Assembly: GCF_000466965.1 (NCBI RefSeq)
Contig: NZ_BATB01000016.1
Coordinates: 1 to 52,714, forward strand
Direction of reading: 5' to 3'
Source: Limimaricola cinnabarinus LL-001
GTDB taxonomy: Bacteria > Pseudomonadota > Alphaproteobacteria > Rhodobacterales > Rhodobacteraceae
Length of the DNA: 52,714 bases
Both the position numbers and the translations under genes were made by a program. The notes under the pieces are model-generated. The model was given only the letters and a program-made list of their open reading frames with translations, did not search any database and had not been told where the DNA came from. Of this stretch, positions 8,507 through 17,883 are shown one piece after another. Every line of letters starts with the position of its first letter. Position 1 is the stretch's first letter.

Positions 8507-9366
8507 TCAGAGCGCCGCCTTGCGGCTTTCCTCGATATAGATCTCGCGCAGGCGGCTCGCCACCCGGCCGGGCGTGCCCGCACCGATCTGCGCCCCGTCG
8601 ATCTCCACCACCGGCATCACGAAGGTCGAAGCCGAGGTGATGAACGCCTCGTCGCGTCCTGCGCCTCCTCGATGGTGAAAGCGCGCTCCTCGACCTGCAT
8701 CTGCGCCTCGCGGGCAAAACGCAGCACGGCGGCGCGGGTGATGCCGTGCAGGATCTCGTTGCCCAGATGCCGGGTGACGATGGTGTTGCCCTTGACGATA
8801 TAGGCGTTGTTCGAGGTGCCCTCGGTCACCGCGCCCTCCTCGACCATCCACGCGTCATCGGCGCCCGCCGCCTTGGCCATCATCTTGCCCATCGAGGGGT
8901 AGAGAAGCTGCACCGTCTTGATGTCGCGGCGGCCCCAGCGGATGTCGGGGATCGAGATCACCTTGAGACCGGTCCTGGCCGCCGGGCTATCGGCGAGGCC
9001 GGGCTTGGACTGGGTGAACAATACCACGGTCGGCTCGGTGTCTTTGGGTGGGAAGATGAAATCACGGTCATTCGGCGCACCGCGGGTGATCTGGAGATAG
9101 ATCAGCCCCTCATCGATGTCATTGCGCGCCACCAGCTCGCGATGAATATCGAGAAGCGCCTCGTCCTCCATCGGCTTGCGGATCTGCAACTCGGAGAGTG
9201 AGCGCGCGAGCCGCTTCGCATGGCCCTCGAAATCGATCAGCTTGCCGCCAAGCACGCTCGTCACCTCGTAGACCCCGTCGGCCATCAGGAAACCGCGGTC
9301 GAAGACGGACACTTTGGCCTCGTGCTCGGGCAGGTACTCTCCGTTGACATAGACGGTGCGGGTCAT
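8507..9366 (-). CDS. D-amino-acid aminotransferase, class IV (one frameshift)
   Basis: Fold-type IV PLP transaminase that interconverts D-amino acids and 2-oxo acids, or a close branched-chain-type relative. Residues include the N-terminal VNGEYLPEHEAKVSVFDRGF, the PLP lysine at about K150 in RRDIKTVQLL, and the phosphate-binding EGTSNNAY segment with E182. The frame breaks near 8654 after FTIEEAQDA. The C terminus (DEAFITSASTFVMPVVEIDG) continues in the neighbouring frame to a stop at 8507. One restored base (GACGCCGACGAG) gives 286 residues, the normal length. Next to a dipeptide epimerase gene, a role in D-amino-acid or peptidoglycan-peptide use is plausible. Confidence 0.9.
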
Positions 9367-9388
9367 GGCGCTCTCCTGTTGGCTCTCG

Positions 9389-9408
9389 CCCCCTTCTGCC
9401 GCAGGGGG
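9389..9408. other. Small hairpin between the epimerase and aminotransferase genes
   Basis: A 6-bp CCCCCT/AGGGGG inverted repeat with an 8-base loop lies in the 61-base gap between these two minus-strand genes. No T-run is present. It may dampen read-through or be a chance GC-rich stem. Confidence 0.25.
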
Positions 9409-9427
9409 AGGCGCGATGCCAGAGGGA

Positions 9428-10390
9428 TCAGCCCCAGAGCGCGGGCTCGGCCGGGTGCAGCCCTTGCGCGTCGTGCCGCATCGCCGGCTCGCGGTCGCGC
9501 GCCAGCAGCAGCGGCCCGTCGAGATCGACGACCGAGACACCCTGCGCCACCAGATGCGCGGGCGCCATCGCCAGCGATGAGCCGACCATGCAGCCGACCA
9601 TGATGTCATACCCCGCCGCCCGCGCCGCATCGCGCAAGGCGAGCGCCTCGGTCAGCCCGCCGGTCTTGTCGAGCTTGATGTTGGCCATGTCGTACTTGCC
9701 AGCCAGTCCCGGCAGCGAGGCGCGGTCATGGCAGCTTTCATCCGCGCAGACCGGCACCGGACGCGCGAGACCGATCAGCGCCGCGTCCTCCCCCGCAGGC
9801 AGCGGCTGCTCGACCATAGCCACGCCGAGCCGCTGCAGATGCGGCGCGAGGTCGGCATAGATCCCGGCGCTCCAGCCCTCGTTGGCATCGACGATGATGG
9901 TGGCGCGGGGCGCGCCGCGCCGCACGGCTTCGAGCCGGGGCATGTCGTCGGGTGTGCCGAGCTTGATCTTGAGGATCGGGCGATGCGCCTCCTCGCGGGC
10001 GCGGGCCTCCATCGCCTCGGCCGTGTCGAGCGAGAGCGTATAGGCGGTGACGACCGGCTCCGGCCGCGCCAGTCCGGCGAGCCGCCAGACCGGAACGCCC
10101 GTCCGCTTCGCCTCCAGATCCCACAGCGCGCAATCCACTGCGTTGCGCGCGGCTCCCGGTGGCAGGGCCTCCTGCAATTCCTGTCGCGACACCCCCTCCG
10201 GCAGCGCTTCCACCTGCGCCCGAACGCTGGCGAGGCTCTCGCCATAGCGCGCGTACGGCACAGCCTCCCCCCGCCCTTCGAACCCTTCGCGGCAAATCCG
10301 CACGCTCAGCACTTGCGCCGCGCTGCGGCTGCCACGGCTGATCGTGAAGGCACGGGCGAGCGGAAAGCTCTCATCGAAGTTCTCGATCAT
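9428..10390 (-). CDS. L-Ala-D/L-Glu (dipeptide) epimerase, enolase superfamily
   Basis: Muconate-lactonizing subgroup enzyme, probably epimerising L-Ala-D-Glu from recycled murein peptides. With the ATG at 10390 the 320-residue protein has the full catalytic set: K141 and K143 in ILKIKLG, metal ligands D168 (VDANEGW), E194 (VEQPLPAGED) and D217 (CADESCHD), and K239 in NIKLDKTGG. That start overlaps the stop of the upstream hydrolase as ATGA, which favours it over an ATG six codons earlier. Substrate assignment rests on the family and on the neighbouring D-amino-acid aminotransferase. Confidence 0.88.
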   Translation of the reverse strand: MIENFDESFPLARAFTISRGSRSAAQVLSVRICREGFEGRGEAVPYARYGESLASVRAQVEALPEGVSRQELQEALPPGAARNAVDCALWDLEAKRTGVPVWRLAGLARPEPVVTAYTLSLDTAEAMEARAREEAHRPILKIKLGTPDDMPRLEAVRRGAPRATIIVDANEGWSAGIYADLAPHLQRLGVAMVEQPLPAGEDAALIGLARPVPVCADESCHDRASLPGLAGKYDMANIKLDKTGGLTEALALRDAARAAGYDIMVGCMVGSSLAMAPAHLVAQGVSVVDLDGPLLLARDREPAMRHDAQGLHPAEPALWG

Positions 10391-11421
10391 ACAGCCCTCC
10401 AGCGCCACGCCCCGTCATCGCCCATCTCGCGTTGGGCCCGGCCTTGCGCCACCAAAGCGTTCAGGTGGCCCAGCGCCTCGGCCAGCGCGAGGCCGTAGCT
10501 GTCGCGCGTCACCGAGCGGCGAAACAGCGGCGCGAAGCAGTCGCCGCCGGTGCGCGGCACGGCGAGGTGGCCCGCCAGCCGGTCAAGCGCGTCGCGATGT
10601 CCCTGCGCCATCTGCGCCAGCCGCTCGGGCAGGCCGCTATAGGGCTTCTTGTGGCCGGGCAGCACGAGTTGATCGGGCCGGGCGAAGGCGGCCAGCCGCT
10701 CGCAGGCCTCGATCCAGTCGGTGACGGGGTCGTTCTCGGGTTCGGTCGGCTGCACGCCGAGATTGGGGCTGATGCCCGGCAGCAGCTGGTCGCCGCCGAT
10801 CACCAGATCGCCCCTCTCCTGCCAGAAGGTCGCGTGCTCCGGCGCATGGCCCTCGCCCATGCGGATCAGCCAGTCGCGCCCGCCGATGCGGAGCCGATCA
10901 CCCTCGCGGATGCGGGCGTAGGAGAGCGGCAGCGGCGCCACCCAGTCGGTGAAGTTGAAGGGCCGCTCGGTGCGGCGCTGCGCCAGAAGCTCGGCATCCA
11001 TGCCCGCGCGCTTCCAGAACGCCACCACCGGTTTGGGCGGCAGGCTCTGCTCCTCGCCCCGGAGCATCCGCGACAGCAGGTAGCCGGTGCGCGGCATCAC
11101 CAGTTCTGCCCCGCGTGCGGCGAGCCACCCCGCGAGGCCCACGTGATCGGGGTGGTGATGCGTCACCACCACCCGCCGCAGCGGACGACCGCCCAAGGGA
11201 CCCGAGAGCAGCGCCTCCCAGACCTCGCGGATCTTCGTGGTGTCGAGACCCGTGTCGATCACGGTCCAGCCATCGCCGTCGTCGAGCGCATAGACATTCA
11301 CGTGGTTGAGCGCCCAAGGCAGCGGCAGCTGCATCCACAGCACGCCGGGGGCGACCTCGGTCGCGGTGCCGGGGACGGGAGGTTCGTCGAACGGGGTTCG
11401 GGCGCGCATGTTCTGTGTCAT
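10387..11421 (-). CDS. Metallo-beta-lactamase-fold hydrolase
   Basis: A 344-residue cytoplasmic hydrolase of the glyoxalase II-like branch. The metal-binding motif THHHPDH is at residues 87-93 (H88, H90, D92, H93). Further ligands are in EGHAPEH, GGDQLLP and LPGHKKPY, in the normal order, and a C-terminal helical extension carries winged-helix-like features. Substrate is unknown. The stop overlaps the start of the dipeptide epimerase by four bases, so the two are translationally coupled. Confidence 0.88.
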   Translation of the reverse strand: MTQNMRARTPFDEPPVPGTATEVAPGVLWMQLPLPWALNHVNVYALDDGDGWTVIDTGLDTTKIREVWEALLSGPLGGRPLRRVVVTHHHPDHVGLAGWLAARGAELVMPRTGYLLSRMLRGEEQSLPPKPVVAFWKRAGMDAELLAQRRTERPFNFTDWVAPLPLSYARIREGDRLRIGGRDWLIRMGEGHAPEHATFWQERGDLVIGGDQLLPGISPNLGVQPTEPENDPVTDWIEACERLAAFARPDQLVLPGHKKPYSGLPERLAQMAQGHRDALDRLAGHLAVPRTGGDCFAPLFRRSVTRDSYGLALAEALGHLNALVAQGRAQREMGDDGAWRWRAV

Positions 11422-11540
11422 GCCCCCCGTGATGGCGCAGCGCGCCCGCGGCGTCCAGACGGCTCAAGCGGGGTCAGCGGCTCGATGCCTTGGGCGGCCT
11501 CATGTTCCAATGCCCTGGGTGGAGCCGGAGTTTCGACGCC

Positions 11541-13238
11541 TCATGGGGTCAGGTCTTCGGCCCCCAATGCCATCACGCAGCCTTCTCCGGCCCGAAGCGC
11601 CGCCAGATGCGCCGACAGTTCGGGCAGCATTCGCTGGATGTAGAAGGCGGCGAGCCGCTTGCGTTTGCCATTGCCGGCCCGTGCCGCCTGCAGGTGATAA
11701 TGCGCGCCCAAGAGCCGGGCGAAGGCGCGCAGGTAAGGCATCGCACCGGCGAAACGCGCAGACACCTCGCGCGCCACGAGCCATTCGGTCGCCTCACGCA
11801 TCTGCTCGGCGGCCTGCCACACCGGCTCGGCCAGATCGGGCACCATTTCGCGCGCGGCCTCGGCCCCTGCCTCGATCTCATCGAAGAGCCTGAAGGCCGC
11901 CTCGCCGCCATCCATCATCTTGCGGCCCACGAGGTCCATCGCCTGAATGCCGTTGGTGCCCTCGTAGATCGCGGTGATCCGCGCGTCTCGCAGGAACTGC
12001 GCGGCCCCTGTCTCCTCGATGAAGCCCATGCCGCCATGCACCTGGATGCCCAGATCCGCGACGTTGATCCCGGTCTCCGTGCCGAAGGTCTTGGCGATCG
12101 GCGTCAGCAGCGCCGCGCGCGCCGTCTCGGCGGCACGCCCTTCGCGACCAAGGTCGATCGCCTTGGCGCAGGCCAGCGTGATCGCGCGGGCGGCAAAGGT
12201 CTCGGCCCGCATGCGCGCCAGCATCGCGCGCACATCGGCATGCTCGACGATCGCGCCCGAGCCGCCGGCCCGACCCTGCTTGCGATCCATCGCGTAGGCC
12301 AAAGCCGCCTGCGTCGCTGCCTCGGCCACGCCCACGGCCTGGCTGCCGACGCCGAGCCGGGCGGTGTTCATCATGGTGAACATCGCGGCCATTCCGGCAT
12401 GGGGTTCGCCCACCAGCCAGCCCTTGGCCCCGTCGTATTCCATCACCGCCGTGGGCGAGCCGTGGATGCCGAGCTTGTGCTCGAGGCTGACCACGCGCAA
12501 GGAATTGGCCTCGCCGGGCCTGCCACCCGCATCCGGGATGAGCTTGGGCACGAGAAACAGCGAGATTCCTTTGGTTCCCGCCGCGCCATCGGGAAGCCGC
12601 GCCAGCACCATATGCGCTACGTTGTCGGAAAAGTCGTTGTCGGCCCAGGTGATGTAGATCTTCTGCCCGGTGATCCGGTAGGTCCCTTCGCCATCCGGCT
12701 CGGCCCGGGTCCTGAGCGCGCCCACATCCGACCCGGCCTGCGGTTCGGTCAGGTTCATGGTGCCGCACCATTCGCCGGAGATCAGCTTGGGCAGATAGAG
12801 CGCCTGAAGATCGGGGCTGGCATGGTGCTCCAGCGCCTCGATCTCGGCCTGCGTCATCAGCGGGTTGAGCTGCAGCGCAAGGCAGGCCCCGCCCATCATC
12901 TCGTTGACGCAGGTGGCCAGCGCCATCGGCAGGCCCATGCCGCCATGCTCGGGGTCGGCGGCCATGCCGACCCAGCCACCCGAGGCGATGGCGCGGTAAC
13001 CTTCGGCATAGCCCGGGGAGGTGCGCACCACGCCGTTTTCGAGCCGCGCGCCCGACAGATCGCCCGCCCGGTTGAGCGGCGCGAGGATATCGTCGCACAT
13101 CCGCGCCGCCTCGGTCAGGATCGCGTCGGTCACGTCGGAGGTCATTTCGGCGTGGCACGCGGTCGCGGCCACGTCGGAAAAGCCGATCACGTGCTCCAGA
13201 ATGAACCGGAAATCCTCGACTGGGGCATGAAAGGGCAT
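11541..13238 (-). CDS. Acyl-CoA dehydrogenase, DmdC-like
   Basis: FAD-dependent acyl-CoA dehydrogenase of the roughly 565-600 residue class that includes 3-methylmercaptopropionyl-CoA dehydrogenase DmdC. It begins MPFHAPVEDFRFILEHVIGF, typical of that class, with AGAGGAAG six bases before the ATG. The FAD/substrate segment MNLTEPQAGSDVGALR and the catalytic-base motif AIYEGTNGIQAMDL (E426) are intact, and the usual C-terminal extra domain is present. An open frame runs far upstream, across the divergent tsaC gene, but has no relation to the family. No dmd genes are adjacent, so the acyl substrate (DMSP-derived or fatty) cannot be decided. ETF-QO at 45.2 kb would accept its electrons via ETF. 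Confidence 0.92.
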   Translation of the reverse strand: MPFHAPVEDFRFILEHVIGFSDVAATACHAEMTSDVTDAILTEAARMCDDILAPLNRAGDLSGARLENGVVRTSPGYAEGYRAIASGGWVGMAADPEHGGMGLPMALATCVNEMMGGACLALQLNPLMTQAEIEALEHHASPDLQALYLPKLISGEWCGTMNLTEPQAGSDVGALRTRAEPDGEGTYRITGQKIYITWADNDFSDNVAHMVLARLPDGAAGTKGISLFLVPKLIPDAGGRPGEANSLRVVSLEHKLGIHGSPTAVMEYDGAKGWLVGEPHAGMAAMFTMMNTARLGVGSQAVGVAEAATQAALAYAMDRKQGRAGGSGAIVEHADVRAMLARMRAETFAARAITLACAKAIDLGREGRAAETARAALLTPIAKTFGTETGINVADLGIQVHGGMGFIEETGAAQFLRDARITAIYEGTNGIQAMDLVGRKMMDGGEAAFRLFDEIEAGAEAAREMVPDLAEPVWQAAEQMREATEWLVAREVSARFAGAMPYLRAFARLLGAHYHLQAARAGNGKRKRLAAFYIQRMLPELSAHLAALRAGEGCVMALGAEDLTP

Positions 13239-13337
13239 TGCGGGCTTCCTCTGGCGCATGGCATTCCGGGGGTCGGATACCGATGCAAACGCAGACTGAT
13301 ACGTCGCCCCCCGACCTCGCAACCAGGACGCCACGTC

Positions 13338-14285
13338 ATGACCCGACACCTCGATCCCGACGAGACCGGCCTCAAGCGTGCCGCCGAAATGCTGCGCCGT
13401 GGCGGGCTCGTCTCCTTTCCGACCGAGACGGTCTACGGGCTTGGCGGCGACGCAAGCGACGATGCCGCCGTGGCGCGGATCTATCAAGCCAAGGGGCGGC
13501 CCAGCTTCAACCCGCTGATCGTGCATCTGCCCGACGCCGAGGCGGTCGAGGCCTATTGCGTGCTGGACGACACCGCGCGCCGTCTCGCCGCCGCCTTCTG
13601 GCCCGGCGCGCTGACGCTGGTGCTGCCGATCCGGCCCTATGCCGGGATCTCGAAACTGGTGACGGCGGGGCTCGACACGCTGGCGGTGCGGGTGCCCGAT
13701 CACCCGCTGGCGCAGGCGCTTTTGCGCGAGGCGGCGCTGCCGGTGGCGGCCCCGTCGGCCAACCCGTCGGGCCGCATCAGCCCGACCACCGCCGCGCACG
13801 TGCTGGCGGGGCTGGCGGGCCGGATCGACGCGGTGCTCGATGGCGGACCCTGCGGCGTCGGCCTCGAATCCACGATCCTCGACTGCATCGGGGAGGCACC
13901 GGTGCTGCTGCGCGCGGGTGGGCTCCCGGCGGAGGCGATCGAGGCCTGCCTCGGCGCATCCTTGGCGCTCGGCCCCGTGGCACCCGCCACCGCGCCCACC
14001 GCCCCCGGGCAGCTCGTGTCGCATTACGCGCCGCGCGGCACGGTGCGGCTCGATGCGACCGAAACCGAGCCGGGCGAGACCTATCTCGGCTTCGGCCCGC
14101 TCGGGGCGGACATGAACCTGTCGCGCTCGGGCGACCTTGTAGAGGCGGCGGCCAATCTCTTCGATTGCCTGCACCGGCTCGACACGATGGGGGCTGAGCG
14201 GATCGCCGTGGCCCCCATCCCCGACCACGGGCTGGGCCGCGCGATCAACGACCGGCTTCGGCGCGCGGCGGCCCCGCGCGACTGA
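13338..14285 (+). CDS. tsaC: Threonylcarbamoyl-AMP synthase, Sua5 type
   Basis: Makes L-threonylcarbamoyl-adenylate from threonine, bicarbonate and ATP for the t6A37 tRNA modification. The YrdC domain shows GLVSFPTETVYGLG, KGRPSFNPLIVH, PGALTLVLP and PSANPSG. The linker APGQLVSHYAPRG and a C-terminal Sua5 domain make this the long, 315-residue form (Sua5/YwlC) rather than the short YrdC. The ATG at 13338 is chosen; a much longer in-frame ORF extends back to 11490 but is antisense to the acyl-CoA dehydrogenase. Confidence 0.96.
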   Translation: MTRHLDPDETGLKRAAEMLRRGGLVSFPTETVYGLGGDASDDAAVARIYQAKGRPSFNPLIVHLPDAEAVEAYCVLDDTARRLAAAFWPGALTLVLPIRPYAGISKLVTAGLDTLAVRVPDHPLAQALLREAALPVAAPSANPSGRISPTTAAHVLAGLAGRIDAVLDGGPCGVGLESTILDCIGEAPVLLRAGGLPAEAIEACLGASLALGPVAPATAPTAPGQLVSHYAPRGTVRLDATETEPGETYLGFGPLGADMNLSRSGDLVEAAANLFDCLHRLDTMGAERIAVAPIPDHGLGRAINDRLRRAAAPRD

Positions 14286-14338
14286 AGACCGCCCTGCCTT
14301 CGCTTGATCCAAGCCCGCCCGGCCTCTAGGCCGGCACC

Positions 14339-14698
14339 ATGCATGTGTTCGAGAACATCATCAGCGATCGCGGCTCGAAATACGCGGTTTCCGGCGGCCC
14401 TTGCGCCTCGGAGGCCGAGGCCAAGGGGTTTCTCAAGGAGCTGCAGCGCCGCAAGAAGTTCGCCAAGGCCACCCATAACAGCTGGGGGCTGCTGACGGCG
14501 GATGGCCCGCTCAAGGGCGATGACGGCGAAAGCGGCGCAGGGATGGTGATTCTGCGCATGCTGGAGCGCGACACGGTGGAGGGGCACATCATCGTCGTGA
14601 CCCGCTGGTATGGCGGCAAGCATCTGGGCGGCGACCGGTTCCGCCATGTGCAGGAAGCGGTGCGGGTTTACCTGTCGCGCACCGGCCTCACGCCCTGA
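14339..14698 (+). CDS. YigZ/IMPACT (UPF0029) family protein
   Basis: A 119-residue protein consisting only of the IMPACT N-terminal-type domain: KYAVSGGPCASEAEAKGFLKEL, ATHNSWGLL, DDGESGAGMVIL and the hallmark HIIVVTRWYGGKHLGGDRF. It is shorter than E. coli YigZ (about 200 residues) and lacks the C-terminal ferredoxin-like domain. Eukaryotic IMPACT regulates Gcn2; the bacterial role is unclear. It lies 53 bases after tsaC and probably shares its transcript. Confidence 0.88.
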   Translation: MHVFENIISDRGSKYAVSGGPCASEAEAKGFLKELQRRKKFAKATHNSWGLLTADGPLKGDDGESGAGMVILRMLERDTVEGHIIVVTRWYGGKHLGGDRFRHVQEAVRVYLSRTGLTP

Positions 14699-14713
14699 CG
14701 GTGGGACCCGGCC

Positions 14714-15486
14714 TCAGATCTCGCCTTCGGTCTCGATGTGGATGTTGGTGCCGCAATGCTTGCAATGCACCGCGTCCGCATCGTGCAGCACGAGGCCGCA
14801 GGTCTGGCATGGTTCGCGCACCTTGAGCGGGCGAAACAGCACCTGCGCCAGCCGCAAAAACAGCGTGACGCCGCAGATCATGATGGCGATCGAGATCATC
14901 CGCCCCCAAGTGCCCTGAAGGGTGATGTCGCCGAAGCCCGTCGTCGTTAGCGCCGTCACCGTGAAATAGAGCGCGTCGGCGTAATTGCCGATATCGGGGC
15001 TGGTGCGGTGCTGCGTGGCGAAGACGAGGCCCGACATCACGAAGATGAAGACGCGAGATTGGTCGCCGCGACCAACGCCTGCTCGTTTTCACGAAAGAAG
15101 CGGAAATCCTGCCGTAGCCGGTCCCGCATCTGGTACATGTGCAAGAGCCGCAGCATCCGCACCACCCGCAGAAAGGCAAAACCCTCGCCTGCGAGCGGCG
15201 CAAAGAAGGAAACCGCACTTACCAGATCGGCGAGGGTCGTGGGATAGACGAGGAACCGCCACGGCCGCGGGGCCAGCCAGACGCGGGCGGCCAGATCGAC
15301 GATGATCACCAGACCGAAGGCGATATCGACCACCTGAATCCAAGGCCCGTAAGACGTGAAGGAGGTGACGACGACAAAGAGGATCGCCATGAGATCGAAG
15401 CCCAGAAGCCAGTAGCGAAAGCTATGCGCCCGCGAGGTCTCACCCTCGTAAAGCTCCCGCAGCGTTGTCTTGAGGCTGCCTCGCAT
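14714..15486 (-). CDS. Voltage-sensor-like potassium channel with C-terminal zinc ribbon (one frameshift)
   Basis: Inner-membrane ion channel of about 257 residues. Four N-terminal hydrophobic segments end in an arginine-rich S4-like helix ([21 protein letters not shown]). The frame breaks near 15053, and the pore part follows in another frame: a helix ([10 protein letters not shown]), the selectivity filter TTTGFGDI and the last transmembrane helix. A cytoplasmic tail has two C-x2-C knuckles (CQTCG and CKHCG), a zinc-ribbon-like module. One restored base (CTCGCCGTC) joins the halves. The filter GFGD rather than GYGD suggests K+ selectivity that may be relaxed. Start ATG at 15486. The gene is divergent from pyrB and convergent with yigZ. 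Confidence 0.87.
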
Positions 15487-15597
15487 CGATGTCTCCCTTG
15501 CCGTCCGGCTCCATCCCGGTGCGGCGCAGGTCTCGCACGCGCGGATCATGCTGTCGATCCGCTGGCGCGCATCGCCCCCCCAGTGCGGCCCCGCCGC

Positions 15598-15627
15598 TTT
15601 ACGCGGCGCCCGCCCCGGCCCTATAAG
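15598..15627 (+). promoter_or_regulatory. Candidate pyrB promoter
   Basis: TTTACG at 15598-15603 and TATAAG at 15622-15627 are separated by 18 bases and resemble -35 and -10 elements. Transcription would start about 20 bases before the pyrB ATG, leaving little room for a leader-peptide attenuator. Match by eye only. Confidence 0.4.
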
Positions 15628-15655
15628 GCGCGCGCAGCATCCCGGAGCCTTGCCC

Positions 15656-16612
15656 ATGACCTTCCGTGCCCGCCACCTGCTCGGGATCGAGCCCCTGCAC
15701 CCAACCGAGATCACCGAGCTTCTCGACACCGCCCAGCATTACGCCGAGCTGAACCGGCAGGGCTGCGCGCCGCGCGACGTGTTGGCGGGGCTGACCCAGA
15801 TCAACATGTTCTTCGAGAATTCGACCCGCACGCAGGCCAGCTTCGAGATCGCGGGCAAGCGGCTCGGGGCGGACGTGATGAACATGGCGATGCAGGCCAG
15901 TTCGGTGAAGAAGGGTGAGACGCTGATCGACACGGCGCTGACGCTCAACGCGATGCGCCCCGACCTGCTGGTCGTGCGGCACCCGAACTCCGGCGCGGTC
16001 GACCTGCTGGCGCAGAAGGTCAACTGCTCGGTGCTCAACGCGGGCGACGGGCGGCACGAGCACCCGACGCAGGCGCTGCTCGACGGGCTTACCATCCGCC
16101 GGGCCAAGGGGCGGCTGCACCGGCTTTCCATCGCGATCTGCGGCGACATCGCGCATAGCCGCGTCGCGCGCTCGAACATCATGCTCCTGGGCAAGATGGA
16201 AAACCGCATCCGCCTCATCGCACCGCCGACCCTGATGCCCTCGGGCGTGGCCGAGTTCGGCGTCGAGGTGTTCGACGACATGGAAGAGGGCCTTCGCGAC
16301 GTCGACGTGGTGATGATGCTCAGGCTGCAGAAAGAACGGATGGATGGCGGCTTCATCCCGTCGGAGCGCGAGTATTTCCACCGCTACGGCCTCGATGCCG
16401 CGAAGCTGGCCCATGCCAAGCCCGACGCCATCGTGATGCATCCCGGGCCGATGAACCGGGGCGTCGAGATCGACGGCACCATCGCCGACGACATCAACCG
16501 CTCCGTGATCCAGGAGCAGGTCGAGATGGGCGTCGCCGTGCGCATGGCGGCGATGGACCTTCTGGCGCGCAACGCGCGCGCGGCGCGGACCGAGACCGGA
16601 GTGATGGCATGA
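15656..16612 (+). CDS. pyrB: Aspartate carbamoyltransferase catalytic subunit
   Basis: Condenses carbamoyl phosphate and aspartate in pyrimidine synthesis. The 318-residue protein has the carbamoyl-phosphate site FENSTRT (S56-T59), HPTQALLDG, the aspartate-binding end [12 protein letters not shown], and normal length without fusion. No pyrI regulatory gene follows. Instead the pyrC-like gene overlaps it by ATGA, the arrangement known from Pseudomonas, where ATCase is a dodecamer of PyrB and an inactive dihydroorotase-like protein. Confidence 0.97.
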   Translation: MTFRARHLLGIEPLHPTEITELLDTAQHYAELNRQGCAPRDVLAGLTQINMFFENSTRTQASFEIAGKRLGADVMNMAMQASSVKKGETLIDTALTLNAMRPDLLVVRHPNSGAVDLLAQKVNCSVLNAGDGRHEHPTQALLDGLTIRRAKGRLHRLSIAICGDIAHSRVARSNIMLLGKMENRIRLIAPPTLMPSGVAEFGVEVFDDMEEGLRDVDVVMMLRLQKERMDGGFIPSEREYFHRYGLDAAKLAHAKPDAIVMHPGPMNRGVEIDGTIADDINRSVIQEQVEMGVAVRMAAMDLLARNARAARTETGVMA

Positions 16613-17883
16613 GCATTCTTTTCACCAATGCCCGGCTGATCGACCCCGAGTGCGGCGAGACGCGCGGCGCGCTGCTGGTCGAGGATGGCCGTATCAAGGC
16701 CGTGATCGAGAGCGGTGATCTGCCACAGGCGGAGAAGGTGATCGACTGCCGGGGCAAATGCCTCGCGCCGGGGATCGTCGATCTCGGGGTCAAGGTGTCC
16801 GAGCCGGGCGAGCGGCACAAGGAGAGCTTTGCCTCTGCCGGGCGCGCCGCCGCCGCCGGCGGCGTCACCACCATCGTCACCCGCCCCGACACGCTGCCCA
16901 GCATCGACACGCCTGAAACGCTCGAATTCGTGGTGCGCCGTGCCCGCGAGGACAGCCCGGTCCGGGTGCTGCCGATGGCGGCGCTGACCAAGGGCCGCGA
17001 AGGGCGCGAGATGACCGAGATCGGGTTTTTGCGCGACGCGGGCGCGGTGGCCTTCACAGATTGCGACCGCGTCGTCACCGACACCAAGGTGTTTTCCCGC
17101 GCGCTAGCCTATGCCCGCTCGCTCGATGCGCTGGTGATGGCGCATGTGCAGGAGCCGGGCCTGTCGAAGGGCGCCGTCGTCACCTCGGGCAAGTTCGCCT
17201 CGCTGCGCGGCCTGCCGGGCGTGTCGCCCATGGCCGAGCGCATGGCGCTCGACCGTGACATCGCGCTTCTGGAGATGACGGGCGCGCGCTATCACGCCGA
17301 CCAGATCACCACGGCGCGGGCGCTTCCGGCGCTGGAGCGGGCCAAGAACAACGGTCTCGACATCACGGCGGGGGTGTCGGTGCATCACCTGACGCTGAAC
17401 GAGCTCGACGTCGCCGACTACCGCAGCTTCTCCAAGCTCAAGCCGCCGCTGCGTGCCGAGGAGGACCGCATGGCGGTGGGCGAGGCGCTGGCCTCGGGCC
17501 TCATCGACATCCTGTGCTCCATGCACACGCCGCAGGACGAGGAAAGCAAGCGTCTGCCCTTCGAGGAGGCGGCCTCGGGCGCGGTGGGCCTCGAAACCCT
17601 CCTGCCCGCCTCGATGCGGCTGGTGCATGGCGGGGTGATCGACCTGCCCGGCCTGTTCCGGGCGCTATCGCTCAACCCGTCGAGGCGGCTGGGGCTGGAG
17701 ACGGGTCGGCTGACCGCGGGCGCGCCCGCCGATCTGGTCTGGTTCGACCCCGACGCGCCCTTCGTGCTCGATCGGGCCACACTCCGCTCGAAATCGCGCA
17801 ACACCCCCTTTGACGGGGCCCGGCTGGAGGGCAAGGTCCTCGGGACCTGGGTTGCAGGTCGGAGCGTGACGGAGACCTGCTGA
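16609..17883 (+). CDS. pyrC: Dihydroorotase-like protein PyrC' (probably non-catalytic ATCase subunit)
   Basis: A 424-residue class I dihydroorotase homologue. The metal site looks destroyed: the HxH that follows the first strand in active enzymes (PGFIDLHVH...) reads [10 protein letters not shown] here (G60, V61, K62). The DDG segment is DCD (151-153), and the catalytic TDHAPH is SMHTPQD near 304-310. H179 and H229 positions and the overall fold signatures ([15 protein letters not shown]) remain. By analogy with Pseudomonas PyrC', I infer a structural partner of PyrB, with the active dihydroorotase encoded elsewhere. Automated annotation will probably call it simply dihydroorotase. Confidence 0.88.
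   Translation: MSILFTNARLIDPECGETRGALLVEDGRIKAVIESGDLPQAEKVIDCRGKCLAPGIVDLGVKVSEPGERHKESFASAGRAAAAGGVTTIVTRPDTLPSIDTPETLEFVVRRAREDSPVRVLPMAALTKGREGREMTEIGFLRDAGAVAFTDCDRVVTDTKVFSRALAYARSLDALVMAHVQEPGLSKGAVVTSGKFASLRGLPGVSPMAERMALDRDIALLEMTGARYHADQITTARALPALERAKNNGLDITAGVSVHHLTLNELDVADYRSFSKLKPPLRAEEDRMAVGEALASGLIDILCSMHTPQDEESKRLPFEEAASGAVGLETLLPASMRLVHGGVIDLPGLFRALSLNPSRRLGLETGRLTAGAPADLVWFDPDAPFVLDRATLRSKSRNTPFDGARLEGKVLGTWVAGRSVTETC

Noticed and set aside
10432..11643. A 403-residue plus-strand ORF opposite the metallo-hydrolase
   Set aside because: Its content is low-complexity Arg/Pro/His, while the opposite frame has an intact THHHPDH metal site.
11490..14285. A 931-residue plus-strand ORF that ends with TsaC
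   Set aside because: Only the last 315 residues are real TsaC. The front is antisense to the acyl-CoA dehydrogenase and has no family features, so no fusion is claimed.
13239..14312. A 358-residue N-terminal extension of the acyl-CoA dehydrogenase frame
   Set aside because: It is antisense to tsaC, and a good ribosome site and family start (MPFHAPVEDF) lie at 13238.
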